DNA of 64,000 bases from Lepidostoma basale (Eukaryota; Arthropoda; Insecta; Trichoptera; Lepidostomatidae), in NCBI GenBank assembly GCA_022606425.2, contig JAHDVF020000009.1:1240001-1304000 (forward strand), written 5' to 3'. The notes under the pieces were generated by a model that saw nothing but the letters and a program-made list of their open reading frames with translations, was not told the origin of the DNA and did not search any database. A program made the translations under genes and the position numbers. Below, piece after piece: positions 12,401-21,419 of this stretch (its first letter is position 1; the number at the start of each line of letters is the position of its first letter).

Positions 12401-15400
12401 GGACTGGTGGTGGCCATTAGGAAAGATATAAATACCTCTTTCAAGCACTCGGTGTAAACTGTTAGAAGCGTATTTTTAGTGACATATTTTTAACCCATAA
12501 GTACAGTACACAGCCAATTTTCCGGGGTCGGGTTAACTGGAAAGCGGATTATCCGGGACACTTGAGTCATTGAAAAAATATTTTATAAAAACAAAAATAT
12601 TTCACAATAGTACTTATAAAGCAAACAAAAGACTTTGGGCGTTTAGTTCACATTTGCACCACCGCCAACATACGTTTGCGGCTCGATAGTTGTGTCATAA
12701 AGTTTCGAGTTTGCAATAAAGCACCTAGCATAGTTCATACTCATAAAACATTTCATTTTAGTTAGTTAGTTAATTTCATTTTACTGTGAAAAAGTGTAGA
12801 TAAACGCAAACGAGTCAGTTTTTGAGAAATTTTATAAATAATTTTTATGAAATCAAAAAAAGGTTATTTCAAACTTTTAAAACTGAGCGCAAAAATTATT
12901 TCATAAATGAGAAGTTTTCAGATAATTTATAATTTTATACATTTAAATAATTTCAACAGTCTTGCTTCAATCATTCAAATTTTAAAGGTTGGTCATGTTA
13001 GAAGCCGGAGGAATCGACATCGTATGACTTGTTGTATGAATGTGGAGGAAGCTAAAGAGGTTTGCCAGGATAGAGTAGTGTGGCGGTCCATTCTCTTTGC
13101 CTACCCCTGCGGAGAAACGGCGTGATGGTTTGTTTGTTTTGTTTGTCAACAGTCTTGTAGTAATTTTAAAACGTTGAATAATTTTTGATTTCCATTGTGT
13201 GTTAATTCCTAATTCAAATATACAATACAAATATTTAAACATAATGTACATTCACAATTTTTTTCTGAAAACACTGTTTTTTAGAGCTTTTCCAATTTAT
13301 TTTTCTCGACATGTTTCGAAGGCTTCATCACCGGGAGAACGATATAAACATTTCTATTGTTATGTTTATATTGTTTTACCGATAAAGCCTTTGAAACATG
13401 TCGAGATAAATAAACTCAACATTCTTATGTACCTTGTCTCAGTTTGATTCGGAGTTCCTCCAGCTGATGCGTGAGCTGCTCATTGTCCGCTTCCATCGTG
13501 GCCTTCTCCTTCTCAATGTTCACCAGCGCCTCCTGCCTCTTGGCCAAGTCCCCGCTGTTCTTGTTGAGCTCCGTTAGCTCTTTTTTCGCTGCTTCCAGAG
13601 AAGTACGCATTGTCTCTAGCTTCTGATTACTGTCGTCTAGCAAACCTTTATTCTAAAAATAAAAATTAATGATAAAATTAACAACACCACGAAGGTTTTA
13701 AATAATATGAGCTGCAATAATTTTGCAAGTATGTAATAATTTTTTTATGGATTTTTGTAGTAACACTAGAAAACATAAATTTGTTGTATACTGCTTAAAG
13801 TAAAATATGGTACGATTTTAATTTTAATTTCTAAAACACTGTTTTAGCACTTTTCAGAATATTTTTCTTGGCTTTTTCAAATATATTCTAACTTCATCAT
13901 CAGGAGAACAATATAAACTAAGAAACCTACTCTGTTATAATCTATCCTATCTTTTATTTATTTCTATTATACACAAAGGTGACATAACAAACGAAAAACA
14001 TTTAGACGACTCATTTGGATGCAAAACGGTGTAATAAAAATAAAATAACAATATGAAATTAAAAAATAATATACATCAGAAGTATCCCAAATATGTCGAC
14101 ATCAGTGAGGCAGTAACTCTTTCTAGAATTTGTAATATATTCTTTATTCAACGTCCGAATTGCTCTTCCTACCGGCATCACCAAAGGCAGGTTGGTTCTG
14201 CGTGATGGAGCAAAGAACAATTGATGTTGGCGCTGTCGCAGGTAACCATCATGAACAAAAAGACCTATTTGCTCCAGGGGTTCTTAATAGAGCCCCGAAT
14301 TAGCTTGAAAAAGGCTATCTTCACCTTATTTCATGAAGATAGGATAGAACATAATAGTCTTCACTCTCATAGTATCCATCGTTCTCCGAAAGATGATGAC
14401 AACATTTTTTTAAAAATGTACCAAAAAAAATACAAAAAAAAACGTGTTTTTACTCTTAAAAAATCATAATTATGGAAATACACTGTAAAAATGCTTTCAG
14501 TTTATGAGAATATATTCATAAAATATCAATAATGATTTTTTCTTCTTCTTCTTGTATACAACAAGTCGTTTGAACCCAATTACTGTATACACATTATTTT
14601 TAGCTATTATATTGATGATTCTCATGACATGTGATAGGTAGCCAATCTATTGCCATTTTATTGTCACGTGAATTCTACACCAGACCAAAGACAGTGTGAC
14701 AATCACACTGCCATCGCCAGGAATCGAACCCAGGACCTTGCCGGGACATTATGGCACCATGTTGTTAAAATACGTTGAATAAGTAAAGATTTATTGTTTC
14801 TTGAATTCATTCTCATTAATACGAATGAAAACGTCAGTTTTCTAGAAGTTTTATTATTATTACATTTGACAATGCCTTAGAAGGGCGAAACATGTCATTG
14901 CCATAAAATAAAATAAAACTCCTAGAAAACTGTTGTTTTCATTCGTATTAATTAAAAGTAAAGATCATGATTTTTTTAAATCTCATTAATTGATACTAAC
15001 ATCAGATAACTCTGCATCCAATTTTTTATTAGCTGTTGTTAGCTTGTAGACGGCTTCAATCTGTGTACACTCCACGGCCTCCTTAGCTGCTATCGACCTC
15101 TTCATCCTGTCTACCTCCTGGGCTTGATCTGCTACTTTATCTCTAAAGAACAATTGAAAATAATACATTTCAAATTAGATGCATAATTAATTATCTATTA
15201 TTATCCTTTCAGATCAAAAACAAAGTAATCATTGATAAAATAAACTGAAAAAAGATGATTTTTTTAATCTCAAAAACTTCATTGTCTTATCAAAGAAATA
15301 GTGTCTTATGCGGCAGCAAGACAAATATAATATATGCAAGAGAGTTGTCATATAATGCAACACCTTTAGGAACTCCAATGGCTGAAATGTTCAAAAATAA

Positions 15401-18400
15401 TATTGGGTGTTTCGGAAAGTTCAGTCCGTTTTTTTGTACGAAAATTTCATTCATTTGAAAGACAAAATAAAAAAAAACATTAATCAAAATATTTTCCATG
15501 GTTAGCCACTACTTTTCCCATATTTCTGGCAATAGATGAATCCATTGTCGACGCTTCGTCTTTTGAGGTAAACCAGGCATCGACCCAATACTTGACATCT
15601 GCATATGAATGGAAGTGCTGCTCTTCTAAGGCATGCGTCATGGATCTGAACAGGTGGTAGTCCAATGGTGCCACGTTTGGTGAATAAGGTGGGTGCGGTA
15701 TAATCTCCCAATCCACAATCTGTATGTAGTTTTTGACCGCGATTTTAATGTGAGGTCGAGCTTTGTCATGTTGAAGAATCAGCTTGCTGTGCCTGTTATC
15801 CCATTGCAGTCGTTTTTCAGCTAGTGCCTGCTTTAATCACATTAGTTGTTGTCAGTAGACTTCCCCTGAGACCGTTTCACCCGGTTCGAGAAATTCATTT
15901 TTCACTCAAACTTTTTTGATTTTCTAGGGCAATCTTTGCCGTCAATTGCTAAAATCACCAGCTTTGAAGCATCTATACCATTGTCTGCATGATTTATCCA
16001 ATGGGGCATGATCGCCATAAACTTCCACAAGAATTTTATGCACCTCAGCTGCACTCTTCTTCAAATTAAAACAGAACAGTAGAACTTCCTGCAAATGCTT
16101 CTTATTTACCATTATTTTAAGGAGCGATAAAACAAATGTTGTTGTGAGAATGACAAACATTTGCGAACTGAACATAATTGACAGCTACTCAGGCTTACTA
16201 CAAAAAAAAATGGCCACCAGATTTGAAGACTTGAAGCAGCCAGAACCCTCTGTTGTAAAACGGACCGAACTTTCCGAAACACCTAATACAAGCTTTGTTG
16301 GACAAATTTTAAGGCATTGCGTGGAATGGCACCATATCGGAACTCTGCATCACCGTGAGCTTGAATGCGAGGCAATCTACATTGCAATTTTCAATGTCTT
16401 AATACGATGGGCAGATTGTCTGCGCCAAAATGCTGTCCTCGCACTAACTTTGGCGATCGAACCTTCGCAGTAGCCGGCCCATCAGCCTGGAACAATCTTC
16501 CTGCAGTCCTCAAGTACATTGAAAACCTGTCTGAATTTAGATTGTGACTCAAAATGCACCTTTTCAAATTATTAAATACTGATCTAAATGTTGATTGACT
16601 GCATCAGGTGCAGCCTTCGAACTAAATGTGTTTATTTTTAACAAGATTTAACCTGAAGTATTTTCTAGAGTGGCCTTGAGATGATGAATTCATAAAAACT
16701 ATGGTCTATAAATCATCCAATTTGTTATTATTATAATCCCAAATTAATATTTTATAGTGTAGCTGAATACATTTGCAGCTCAAATTTTAAATCTTAAAAG
16801 CTTTTCTTTAGTTCCTTACTACTAAATTGTACGTAATATTAAGATGAACTGTGACTATCTGTCTGAGTTCCAAATGTAATCAGCTGCAGTTTGAGATCAT
16901 TTTTTTTCCCTGCAAATGAAGCCAGCCGTACAATGTGGGTTAAACAATTGATGTCATGGTAAATTTAAGTGACACCAAAAATACTTCACATTGTAAAGTT
17001 GGTAGTCTAAAAAAATCTATTTATACATATATAGGAAAACAAAATCTTAGAATTACCATAAAAATACAAGAAGTATATCTAAAAGTCTGGAATTTAAAAA
17101 AACCCTCTTTAACTTAATACTTGACTTGGACTTGGATCTTCTGGCTTACAGAGGTTCAGCTAACTAACTAACCATCACGCCATTTCCCCGGAGGGGTAGG
17201 CAGAGAGGATGGATCGCCACACTGGCCTGTCCTGGCACACCTCTCGGGCTTCCTCCACATTCATACATCGCACCATGCACGCATGTCGATTATTCCGACT
17301 TCGAATGTGGCCGCCTTTTAGTAATTGGTTAATTTGGTCATGCCACGTTTTCCTCGGTCGTCCTCGGCTTCTTTTCCCACTCACGCTGCTTGTGTACAAC
17401 TTTTTAACCATTCTACTCTCATCCATTCGTTCCATATGTCTGAACCATCTCAGGGATCCTTTTTTAATTTTATTCATGATGCAATCATCTGTCTTACATT
17501 TCTTTCTTATTTCATCGTTCGGTATTCTATCATACAATGTTTTCCCGCACATTCTTCTTAGTGATCTCATTTCTACGGCGTTTATCCTGCTTTCATCCTT
17601 CTTTTGCCAGCTCCAAGCTTCACTTCCATACATGAGGGTTGGCACAAGAACTCCATTGTGTACTGCCATCTTTGCTTCTGTGGATATATTTCTACATCTT
17701 TCAGCTCATGTGGCTATTCCTCTTACGTCTGATGGGAACATTGATGGAAGGTGATTTGGTGGGTTTTTTGTTTATTTTAGGCGCTTGTGGCGGCTGGAGG
17801 TGTTTGGGTCGTAATTTGAGAGGTCTTTTTTTGTGGGGTTAGGATGTGAAGGGAGTCCTTTGTAAAAACGTTTGGCATGATCTCTAATGGTTAAACACGC
17901 AAAGAATAATTAGAGTAACGAAAATGGAAAAGGTATAAAAAAAATGTATAGCTAAGATACAACAGCGATTAAGACATTCACATTAAATGCTTTAGAGTTC
18001 ACAAAAGACAAAAAACAAAAAAATTATAAATGAAACCAATCATTAAAATAGTTATATTTGTAATATTTTATGTATATAATTTCATTACCTTAATGTTTTA
18101 ATGACTTGTTCATTTTCCTTCTCTTTTGTCCTTAGCCGCTTGATGATAGTAGAATGATGTAGCTGCTGTTTAGATAACTTCTCTCCTTCCTCTCTCAGTT
18201 CTCTAATAGTCTCGTCTCTTTCTCCGATGGCATTCTCCAGCTCCCCAGAGGTCATGCGGGCGGCCGCCTCCTGTTTATAAGTCTCCATCTGTTTCCTCAG
18301 TGTGTCCTGAAATGTAATTATATTTGTGTATCAAATAACTTATTTATAGCACAAATTTCATATTTCTGTATCAATATACCTCTTAATTGTATAAACCTGA

Positions 18401-20718
18401 CTTACCTTTTCCCTAATAGCTTGTTGAAATTTCTTTTCTAAAGCTGACATCCTCTGCGTATACTCTTCCGTGATCAGGGTGACATCTCCCACATCCTGTT
18501 TTCCTTGAAGATTATCTATCAATGTTTTTAATTCTGAATTATTTTCAGTGAGTTCAATATTTTTCCTGCAAATTTCTATCAGTTTAGCCTCTCTACATTC
18601 CAAAACCTCAGCCATGTCGGAAAGCCTTTTTAAAAGCCTCTCTGTTTCTGAACAATGGCTATCATCACTCGTGTTGCTTTGGTTGGAAGCTTCAGATAGT
18701 TCTCTGTTATGGCCTCGAATTTTATTAGCTACCGTTTTCCCAAGAACAAAATCGACAACACTTGGCGATTGTTTAGAAAATTTAATGGGAAGTTTAGCTG
18801 GACTTTGTCTGCTCAAGCTGTACACACTTCCGTAATCACCATTAGGGCTAGGAATAATTTCTATATCCGATGAAGTAGTTGTTTCAAGGTCATCACCCGA
18901 TGTATGGCCTGAAGTTTGTTCTGAACCAATCTTGACCATATCTCCGCTCCTGCTCTCGGAACTGACAGGTGAACACTGCTCCCTAGCTGCAAACTCAATA
19001 TTTGAAAGAGTAACATGTTCTATTTGGTCAACACTAGAGGCTTTGTCCACTTCCTCATAACTATGACTAGAACTGGAGAAAGCTCCGTCCTTCCAGGAAG
19101 GATTCAAATTGTCAGATTCTTCGGATACCTTAGAAAATGATGATTCCACTAATTTATCATTTATTGCTTCTTCGAGCAGGCCTTTAACGTAGAAGTTGGA
19201 AGTAGTCCTCTCCGCCGAGGGTGCAGTAGTAACCACTGTATCGTCGGTGTTCGAGTCCAAGGCCATGGCTTCACTCTCTGGATTCAAGGTGCGGTCTGAC
19301 CATGAACCTTCATTAGAAGAAGAATAACTTTCTGCCGTTAATGAGACAGAGCTTTGGCTGTTAAGACTTAGAAGTGAAGGTTGAGATGTAAAAACACCAT
19401 CACTTGGAATAAGATTTGACAGTTTTTCAGATGTCTCCCTCATCTGAACATTTTGCAATAAACCGGGAGTTGAAAATTGTGTAATGGTTCTACTCGGAGC
19501 TCTAGTGATGGGAAAATCCTCAATACTCCTGGCACTCGACAATACATCTGGGCCAATTGAATCTAACAAATCACCACTGAATTGACCAACACACTTCTTA
19601 GTTAAATCTTTAGTTTTCATTATGATAGAAGAATCTAAAATCGTCGGGGCCGTAAATTCTGATATAGAGTTATATGAAATAGTGTCTTCCGCAGCGGACA
19701 TGTCATCTTCATCAATTATTGCTGTTTTAATATCACTAAGAATTTTAATATCTTCATCTATGGTTGTTTTGTTACAAACTTTAAATTCGAGTGAACTATC
19801 ATTGTCTACGGGCGATGTTAACGGAGATTTGAATTCGTCATCCGAGCCATGAGATCCTCCTGAGTTGCTGAATCCGAGGAGCTCTACAGAGCTCGGGGTC
19901 ATGAGGCTATCGGGTAATATCTCCACCGAGCTGGAGGGTAACTTTAGTCCTAAGCTCCCTTCCGAGTCGGGGGTGGTCTTTAAGCTTTGGGAACACAAGA
20001 CTTCAATAGACTCTGAACTGTTTTTTCCGCTCTCTGAGGATATCATGGAGAGCCTATTGAGGTAGGAACTGCTCTGCTTGTCCGATAGTCTCCTGAGGGT
20101 GATAGGGTAGCTCTCTCCGATTGTATTCTTTATCACAGAAGAAACATCAGTTCGATGATCGTTATTTTCAATATCATCCGCAGAGTCTTCGGAAATAGGT
20201 TTAGGAATATCCATGTAATCATTTTCACTGTTCAGTCTGGAATAGCTACTACTACCTTCACTGTCCTCTGAAAGTCCGTGGACGACTAGTTTACTTCTAC
20301 TAAAAGGCTCATCTCCAACTCCAACCTCGCTAGAGTCATCCACAATCATTTCTAGTTGCGGTTTCCTTTCTTTATTAATTTCATCTATTTCTAAGCCGGG
20401 TTCGAAGAATGAACCGGTGAATGAGCCCCAAAGACTGTGGGGAACACCTTTGGCGGGACTCTGAGTGATAACAGTTGCTGCTGTATCTTGAGTAGCCAAA
20501 CTGTCGGACACAGTTAGCCCCCAAGAAGAGAAAAAGTCTGCCTGTTCTTTGGGAGGAGTCGGAGCCGCATCCACTGGTGGTTTGATATCCTTAGTTGCTC
20601 CACTGTCCTGTTCGATGCCATCGTGCTGAATATCTAATGCTTTATCGATGGTCTTTTGCGCTTCTTTTAATGCGGTCTTCGCAAGACTTGTTAATCCAGA
20701 CGTGTCAAACCAACTCAT
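6321..20718 (-). CDS. TMF1: TATA element modulatory factor 1 (golgin TMF1/ARA160), ten coding exons
   Basis: TMF1 is a coiled-coil golgin of Golgi membranes that binds Rab6 and takes part in vesicle tethering; it was first cloned as a TATA-element binding factor. Joined exons (minus): 20718-18406, 18306-18089, 15142-15001, 13652-13433, 12327-12106, 11573-11381, 10277-10133, 9346-9137, 7998-7801, 6485-6321. Every junction is GT-AG and the phases agree throughout, giving about 1341 aa against about 1093 in human. The N-terminus MSWFDTSGLTSLAKTALKEA is the family signature. A long acidic, Ser-rich region follows (about 35-670), then coiled coil from about 675. The block EEGEKLSKQQLH in exon 2 and LLQMYGEKEEQLEELRLDL in the last exon match the conserved golgin segments (TMF_DNA_bd and TMF_TATA_bd families). 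The introns are packed with mobile elements. The only weak point is a possible extra 38-bp exon before the last one. Confidence 0.95.
6715..6920 (+). mobile_element. LINE 3' fragment in TMF1 intron 9
   Basis: Plus-strand translation gives a decayed LINE C-terminus: GHIA, WRPRTGYK, GRPQAIWSADVKRVAGGQW and AREELWKSGREAHI, then a stop and GATGATGATG. This is the usual end of an insect endonuclease-reverse transcriptase. 5'-truncated. Confidence 0.65.
7120..7262 (+). mobile_element. CR1/Jockey-like LINE 3' fragment
   Basis: Similar over about 130 bp to 16480-16625: a CAATCTTCCTGCAG block, a TTTAGATTG block and a CGTCAGGTG/CATCAGGTG end. The plus frame resembles the NLP...L...SEFRL end of CR1-like reverse transcriptases. 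It lies antisense to TMF1. Confidence 0.6.
7262..7641 (-). mobile_element. LINE-B type reverse transcriptase C-terminal fragment
   Basis: The minus strand encodes KTIIRPVVTYGCEA, FERKILRKNFGPT and, in another frame, EWREMASDISEKPRG. These are the familiar C-terminal motifs of insect LINE reverse transcriptases. Frame breaks and 5' truncation make it a dead copy. Same transcriptional sense as TMF1. Confidence 0.75.
7801..7998 (-). CDS. TMF1: TMF1 exon 9
   Basis: 66 codons in phase 0 at both ends (acceptor TTCCAG before 7998, donor GTTAGT after 7801). Encodes DDADSCAMGGMNPDSG and the coiled coil ALQRREGELKAA to AAELDTMQ, matching the region before the C-terminal golgin domain in human TMF1. 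Ala/Arg-rich and much higher in GC than the flanking introns. Confidence 0.9.
8078..8410 (-). mobile_element. LINE-A 3' fragment in TMF1 intron 8
   Basis: The reverse strand matches the LINE-A 3' coding part: the block before the tail (CCATTC, CCACAC), GAATGTGGA, GAAGTCCGAAGAATCGACG and the WHDQ/GRP region. Heavily decayed. Confidence 0.65.
8425..9130. other. TMF1 intron 8, no further feature
   Basis: AT-rich intron with no identified repeat copy or conserved frame. Confidence 0.5.
9137..9346 (-). CDS. TMF1: TMF1 exon 8
   Basis: 70 codons, phase 0 at both ends. The acceptor is at AATCCAG (exon starts 9346) and the donor is GTAAGT after 9137. Encodes EQLREAANNDHGESSLLLAR, a Gly/Pro/Ser linker (GQGGVSELPPPPASYSAPE) and SLASESLASGIWL, corresponding to the Ser-rich linker before the last coiled coil in human TMF1. 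Confidence 0.88.
9575..9995 (+). mobile_element. mariner transposase 3' fragment in TMF1 intron 7
   Basis: The frame from about 9700 reads QPPYSLNLAPCDFWLFNKLK then FDSIEEIKAVSKKVLKAIP, the C-terminal part of a mariner transposase with the last catalytic Asp in the PCDF motif. The preceding REHFAKNST segment is in another frame, so the copy is frameshifted as well as 5'-truncated. No terminal repeat was recognised with confidence. Confidence 0.8.
10133..10277 (-). CDS. TMF1: TMF1 exon 7
   Basis: Phase 2 at the start (one base completes an Arg codon), phase 0 at the end (donor GTAACG). Encodes coiled coil LKKDFETHKREAAHNS to EKRRNVILQ. Acceptor TTATTTCAG. Confidence 0.92.
10711..10910. mobile_element. 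P-family palindromic MITE in TMF1 intron 6
   Basis: About 200 bp that folds back on itself. AAAACACTG, AACATGTTTCGAAAGGCTT, CTTCATCATCGG and ATATAAACTAAC on the left are answered in reverse order on the right by GTTAGTTTATAT, CCGATGATGAAG, AAGCCTTCGAAACATGTT and TAGTGTTTT. A short AT loop lies between. No coding capacity. Confidence 0.85.
11381..11573 (-). CDS. TMF1: TMF1 exon 6
   Basis: Begins with two bases that complete an Ala codon and ends with two bases (CG) of an Arg codon; donor GTAATA. Encodes coiled coil DSQSKLSKALEAQQLLKEEC to EEHMSQLKIALDGGE. Confidence 0.92.
11720..11950. mobile_element. Q-family palindromic MITE in TMF1 intron 5
   Basis: Foldback element. Left part AACTGTTAAAATTTAAACA, centre with TTCGCCAACTCATGTTGCCA and its inverted partner TGCCAACATCGGTTGGCGAA, right end TAACAGTGTTAAAAATTTAA. 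Related copies near 43030, 54470 and 61440. Confidence 0.75.
12106..12327 (-). CDS. TMF1: TMF1 exon 5
   Basis: Acceptor TTTTTCCAG; first two bases complete an Asp codon; ends on the first base of an Ala codon, donor GTACCG. Encodes EQRWMNREVSLRAEVGRQLA, ALLAQLAALQDSCLDRDRRA and ERQLQQVA. High GC and heptad-like, in line with the central golgin coiled coil. Confidence 0.92.
12480..12965. other. TMF1 intron 4 part, no clear feature
   Basis: AT-rich. Around 12500-12560 there is a stretch (TTTTCCGGGGTCGGGTTAAC, GGATTATCCGGGA) resembling the end of a Tigger-type transposon, but I could not find a matching opposite end. Confidence 0.35.
12970..13145 (+). mobile_element. LINE-A 3' fragment with GTTT tail in TMF1 intron 4
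   Basis: Encodes VGHVRSRRNR, CMNVEEAKEVCQDRVVWRS and ILFAYPCGETA, then GTGATGG and a short TGTTTG repeat tail (about 13128-13145). Antisense to TMF1. Confidence 0.8.
13265..13420. mobile_element. P-family MITE next to a TMF1 splice donor
   Basis: Left arm AAAACACTG and CGACATGTTTCGAAGGCTTC, inverted partner AAGCCTTTGAAACATGTCGA, loop around 13350. The element ends about a dozen bases from the donor of exon 4 (13433). Confidence 0.75.
13433..13652 (-). CDS. TMF1: TMF1 exon 4
   Basis: Starts in phase 0 after TTTTTAG, ends on the first base of an Asp codon (donor GTACAT). Encodes NKGLLDDSNQKLETMRTSLE to LTHQLEELRIKLRQ, a strong coiled coil. Confidence 0.93.
13825..13935. mobile_element. half of a P-family MITE
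   Basis: AAAACACTG, TTTTTCAAATATATTCTAAC and CTTCATCATCAGGAG match the left arm of the P family; the right arm is missing. Confidence 0.5.
14100..14345 (-). mobile_element. LINE-C fragment in TMF1 intron 3
   Basis: Matches the reverse-strand coding part of LINE-C at 37180-37360: the AATTGCTCTTCC(T/C)ACCG block, AGGTTGGTTCTG, a GCTGTCGCAG/GCTGTCGGAG block, AAAAAGACC, and TAGAGCCCCGAATTAGC against CCCCCTGATTAATTT. Decayed. Confidence 0.6.
14545..14765 (-). mobile_element. tRNA-derived SINE (tail type 1, GAA repeat)
   Basis: On the minus strand: a pol III B-box-like GGGTTCGATTCC, then GCGATGGCAGTGTGATTG, TTTGGTCTGGTGTAGAATTC, ACCTATCACATGTC, TACAGTAATTGGGTTCAAAC and a GAA-repeat tail near 14547. 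Same body as the elements at 34640, 47432 and 61200. The tRNA-like 5' head is altered. Confidence 0.8.
14805..14955. mobile_element. M1 palindromic MITE in TMF1 intron 3
   Basis: TTAATACGAATGAAAACGTC at the left is mirrored by GTTTTCATTCGTATTAAT at the right; the centre has GCCTTAGAAGGGCGAAACAT. A compact, well preserved copy. Confidence 0.8.
15001..15142 (-). CDS. TMF1: TMF1 exon 3
   Basis: One leading base completes an Arg codon; ends in phase 0 before GTTAGT. Encodes DKVADQAQEVDRMKRSIAAK to NKKLDAELSD. The frame joins exactly to exon 2 and exon 4. Confidence 0.93.
15401..16288 (-). mobile_element. mariner element, internally deleted, in TMF1 intron 2
   Basis: Terminal inverted repeats of about 28 bp at 15403-15430 and 16259-16286 (TAGGTGTTTCGGAAAGTTC type), flanked by TA on both sides. 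The minus strand encodes mariner transposase pieces: HLQEVLLFCFNLKKSAAEVH and CRQWYRCFKAGDFS at the N-terminus, then HDKARPH and PPYSPNVAPLDYHLF. The two catalytic Asp residues in the last pieces are exactly 34 residues apart, the D34D spacing of mariner. At about 0.89 kb it is shorter than a full mariner (about 1.3 kb): the middle with the first Asp is missing and stops are present, so it is dead but structurally clear. Confidence 0.92.
16395..16625 (+). mobile_element. CR1/Jockey-like LINE 3' fragment in TMF1 intron 2
   Basis: The plus frame reads RTNFGDRTFAVAGPSAWNNL then ENLSEFRL and KMHLF, the typical C-terminal end of CR1-like reverse transcriptases. A second copy of the same end lies at 7120-7262. 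Confidence 0.75.
16760..16955. repeat. dispersed repeat Y, copy 1
   Basis: Shares TTAGTTCCTTACTACTAAAT, GAACTGTGACTATCTG/GAACTGGAACTATCTG, a CTGCAGTTTGAGAT/CCGCAGTTCGAGAT block and CTGCAAATGAAGCCAGCCG with 25440-25790 in a TVP23 intron. Function unknown; probably an old mobile element. Confidence 0.65.
17162..17699 (-). mobile_element. LINE-A, 5'-truncated copy with target duplication
   Basis: The best preserved LINE-A fragment. The minus strand has an open frame of 164 codons (17669-17175) with VLVPTLMYGSEAW, DESRINAVEMRSLRRMCG, RGRPRKTWHDQINQLLKGG and CMNVEEAREVCQDRPVW, the connection and C-terminal part of a non-LTR reverse transcriptase. The 3' end is a TTAG-type repeat. A 7-bp target duplication TTCAGCT flanks it (17155-17161 and 17700-17706). 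The uninterrupted target occurs around 35815-35835. Lies in TMF1 intron 2 in the sense orientation. Confidence 0.88.
17707..18080. other. TMF1 intron 2, end of an older repeat
   Basis: 17707-17770 continues the repeat that LINE-A interrupted (TGGCTATTCCTCTTACGTCT, also at 35822). The rest is AT-rich intron without features. Confidence 0.5.
18089..18306 (-). CDS. TMF1: TMF1 exon 2
   Basis: 72 codons plus two bases. Encodes DTLRKQMETYKQEAAARM, then REEGEKLSKQQLHHSTIIKR and KEKENEQVIKTLR. The EEGEKLSKQQLH block is almost identical to human TMF1. Acceptor ATTTCAG, donor GTAATG. Confidence 0.96.
18406..20718 (-). CDS. TMF1: TMF1 exon 1 (start codon and long N-terminal region)
   Basis: 771 codons from ATG at 20718-20716 to the donor GTAAGT at 18405; reading on past the donor meets a stop at 18358. 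Residues 1-30 are the conserved TMF1 N-terminal helix. Residues about 35-670 are Ser/Glu/Asp-rich low-complexity sequence with little sign of fold. From about 675 a coiled coil starts (SETERLLKRLSDMAEVLECR, ENNSELKTLIDNLQ, YTQRMSALEKKFQQAIREK). The start is chosen because it gives the family signature directly. Confidence 0.96.
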
Positions 20719-21130
20719 TGTACATTGGTGTCATTTGTATGCTAAAATCATCAAAACTGCACTGTTATGTTAAATGAAATAACTTTAATTTTATTATTAT
20801 AAAACAGATTATGACACTTGACACATTCACGAAAATATATATATTTTTTAAAATAAAATGATAACGTAATAAAATTACCAAACGTCTAAAAATACTACAC
20901 CAAAATTATTATCGAAATATGTAACGCGAATGTTCACAAATGTCCGTCCCAAAAACGTCCTCTAAATCTTGTATTGTTTATTTAAAAATTAAATTCACTG
21001 ACAGCTCCATTGACAACACAACATACATACGAAAACATTTATAGCGCCTTGATTTCCGTTGTTATATATTCAATCCTTTTTTGACTCAAGTAGTGAATTT
21101 CACATCTGCTTCATGGCGGGAGAGTTGAAT
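20719..21130 (-). promoter_or_regulatory. TMF1 5' UTR and upstream region
   Basis: AT-rich with no strong TATA box placed convincingly. No neighbouring gene start was seen on the other strand nearby. The assignment rests only on position before the start codon. Confidence 0.4.
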
Positions 21131-21419
21131 ATTACGGATTTTTTTGGTGTTGAAGAAATGGAAACAAATAAAATGCACAAATGTAGTATTTTGTATAAAT
21201 TTATTACCCACGCGAAGATGTTAGCGTTTTAACAAATACCGTATAAATTACGACTGGAAGTTGATTTGATACGTGAAGTCGCACATTGATTTCACTACCC
21301 GATTAATTCAAATGAGATATCTCAAATGGGAATTGAATTCTGGACCTCATGATTAAAATATAATAATACTGAGCCCATAAAAAAAACTCGCTTTTACCAA
21401 GAATTGTAAAATTGATTGA

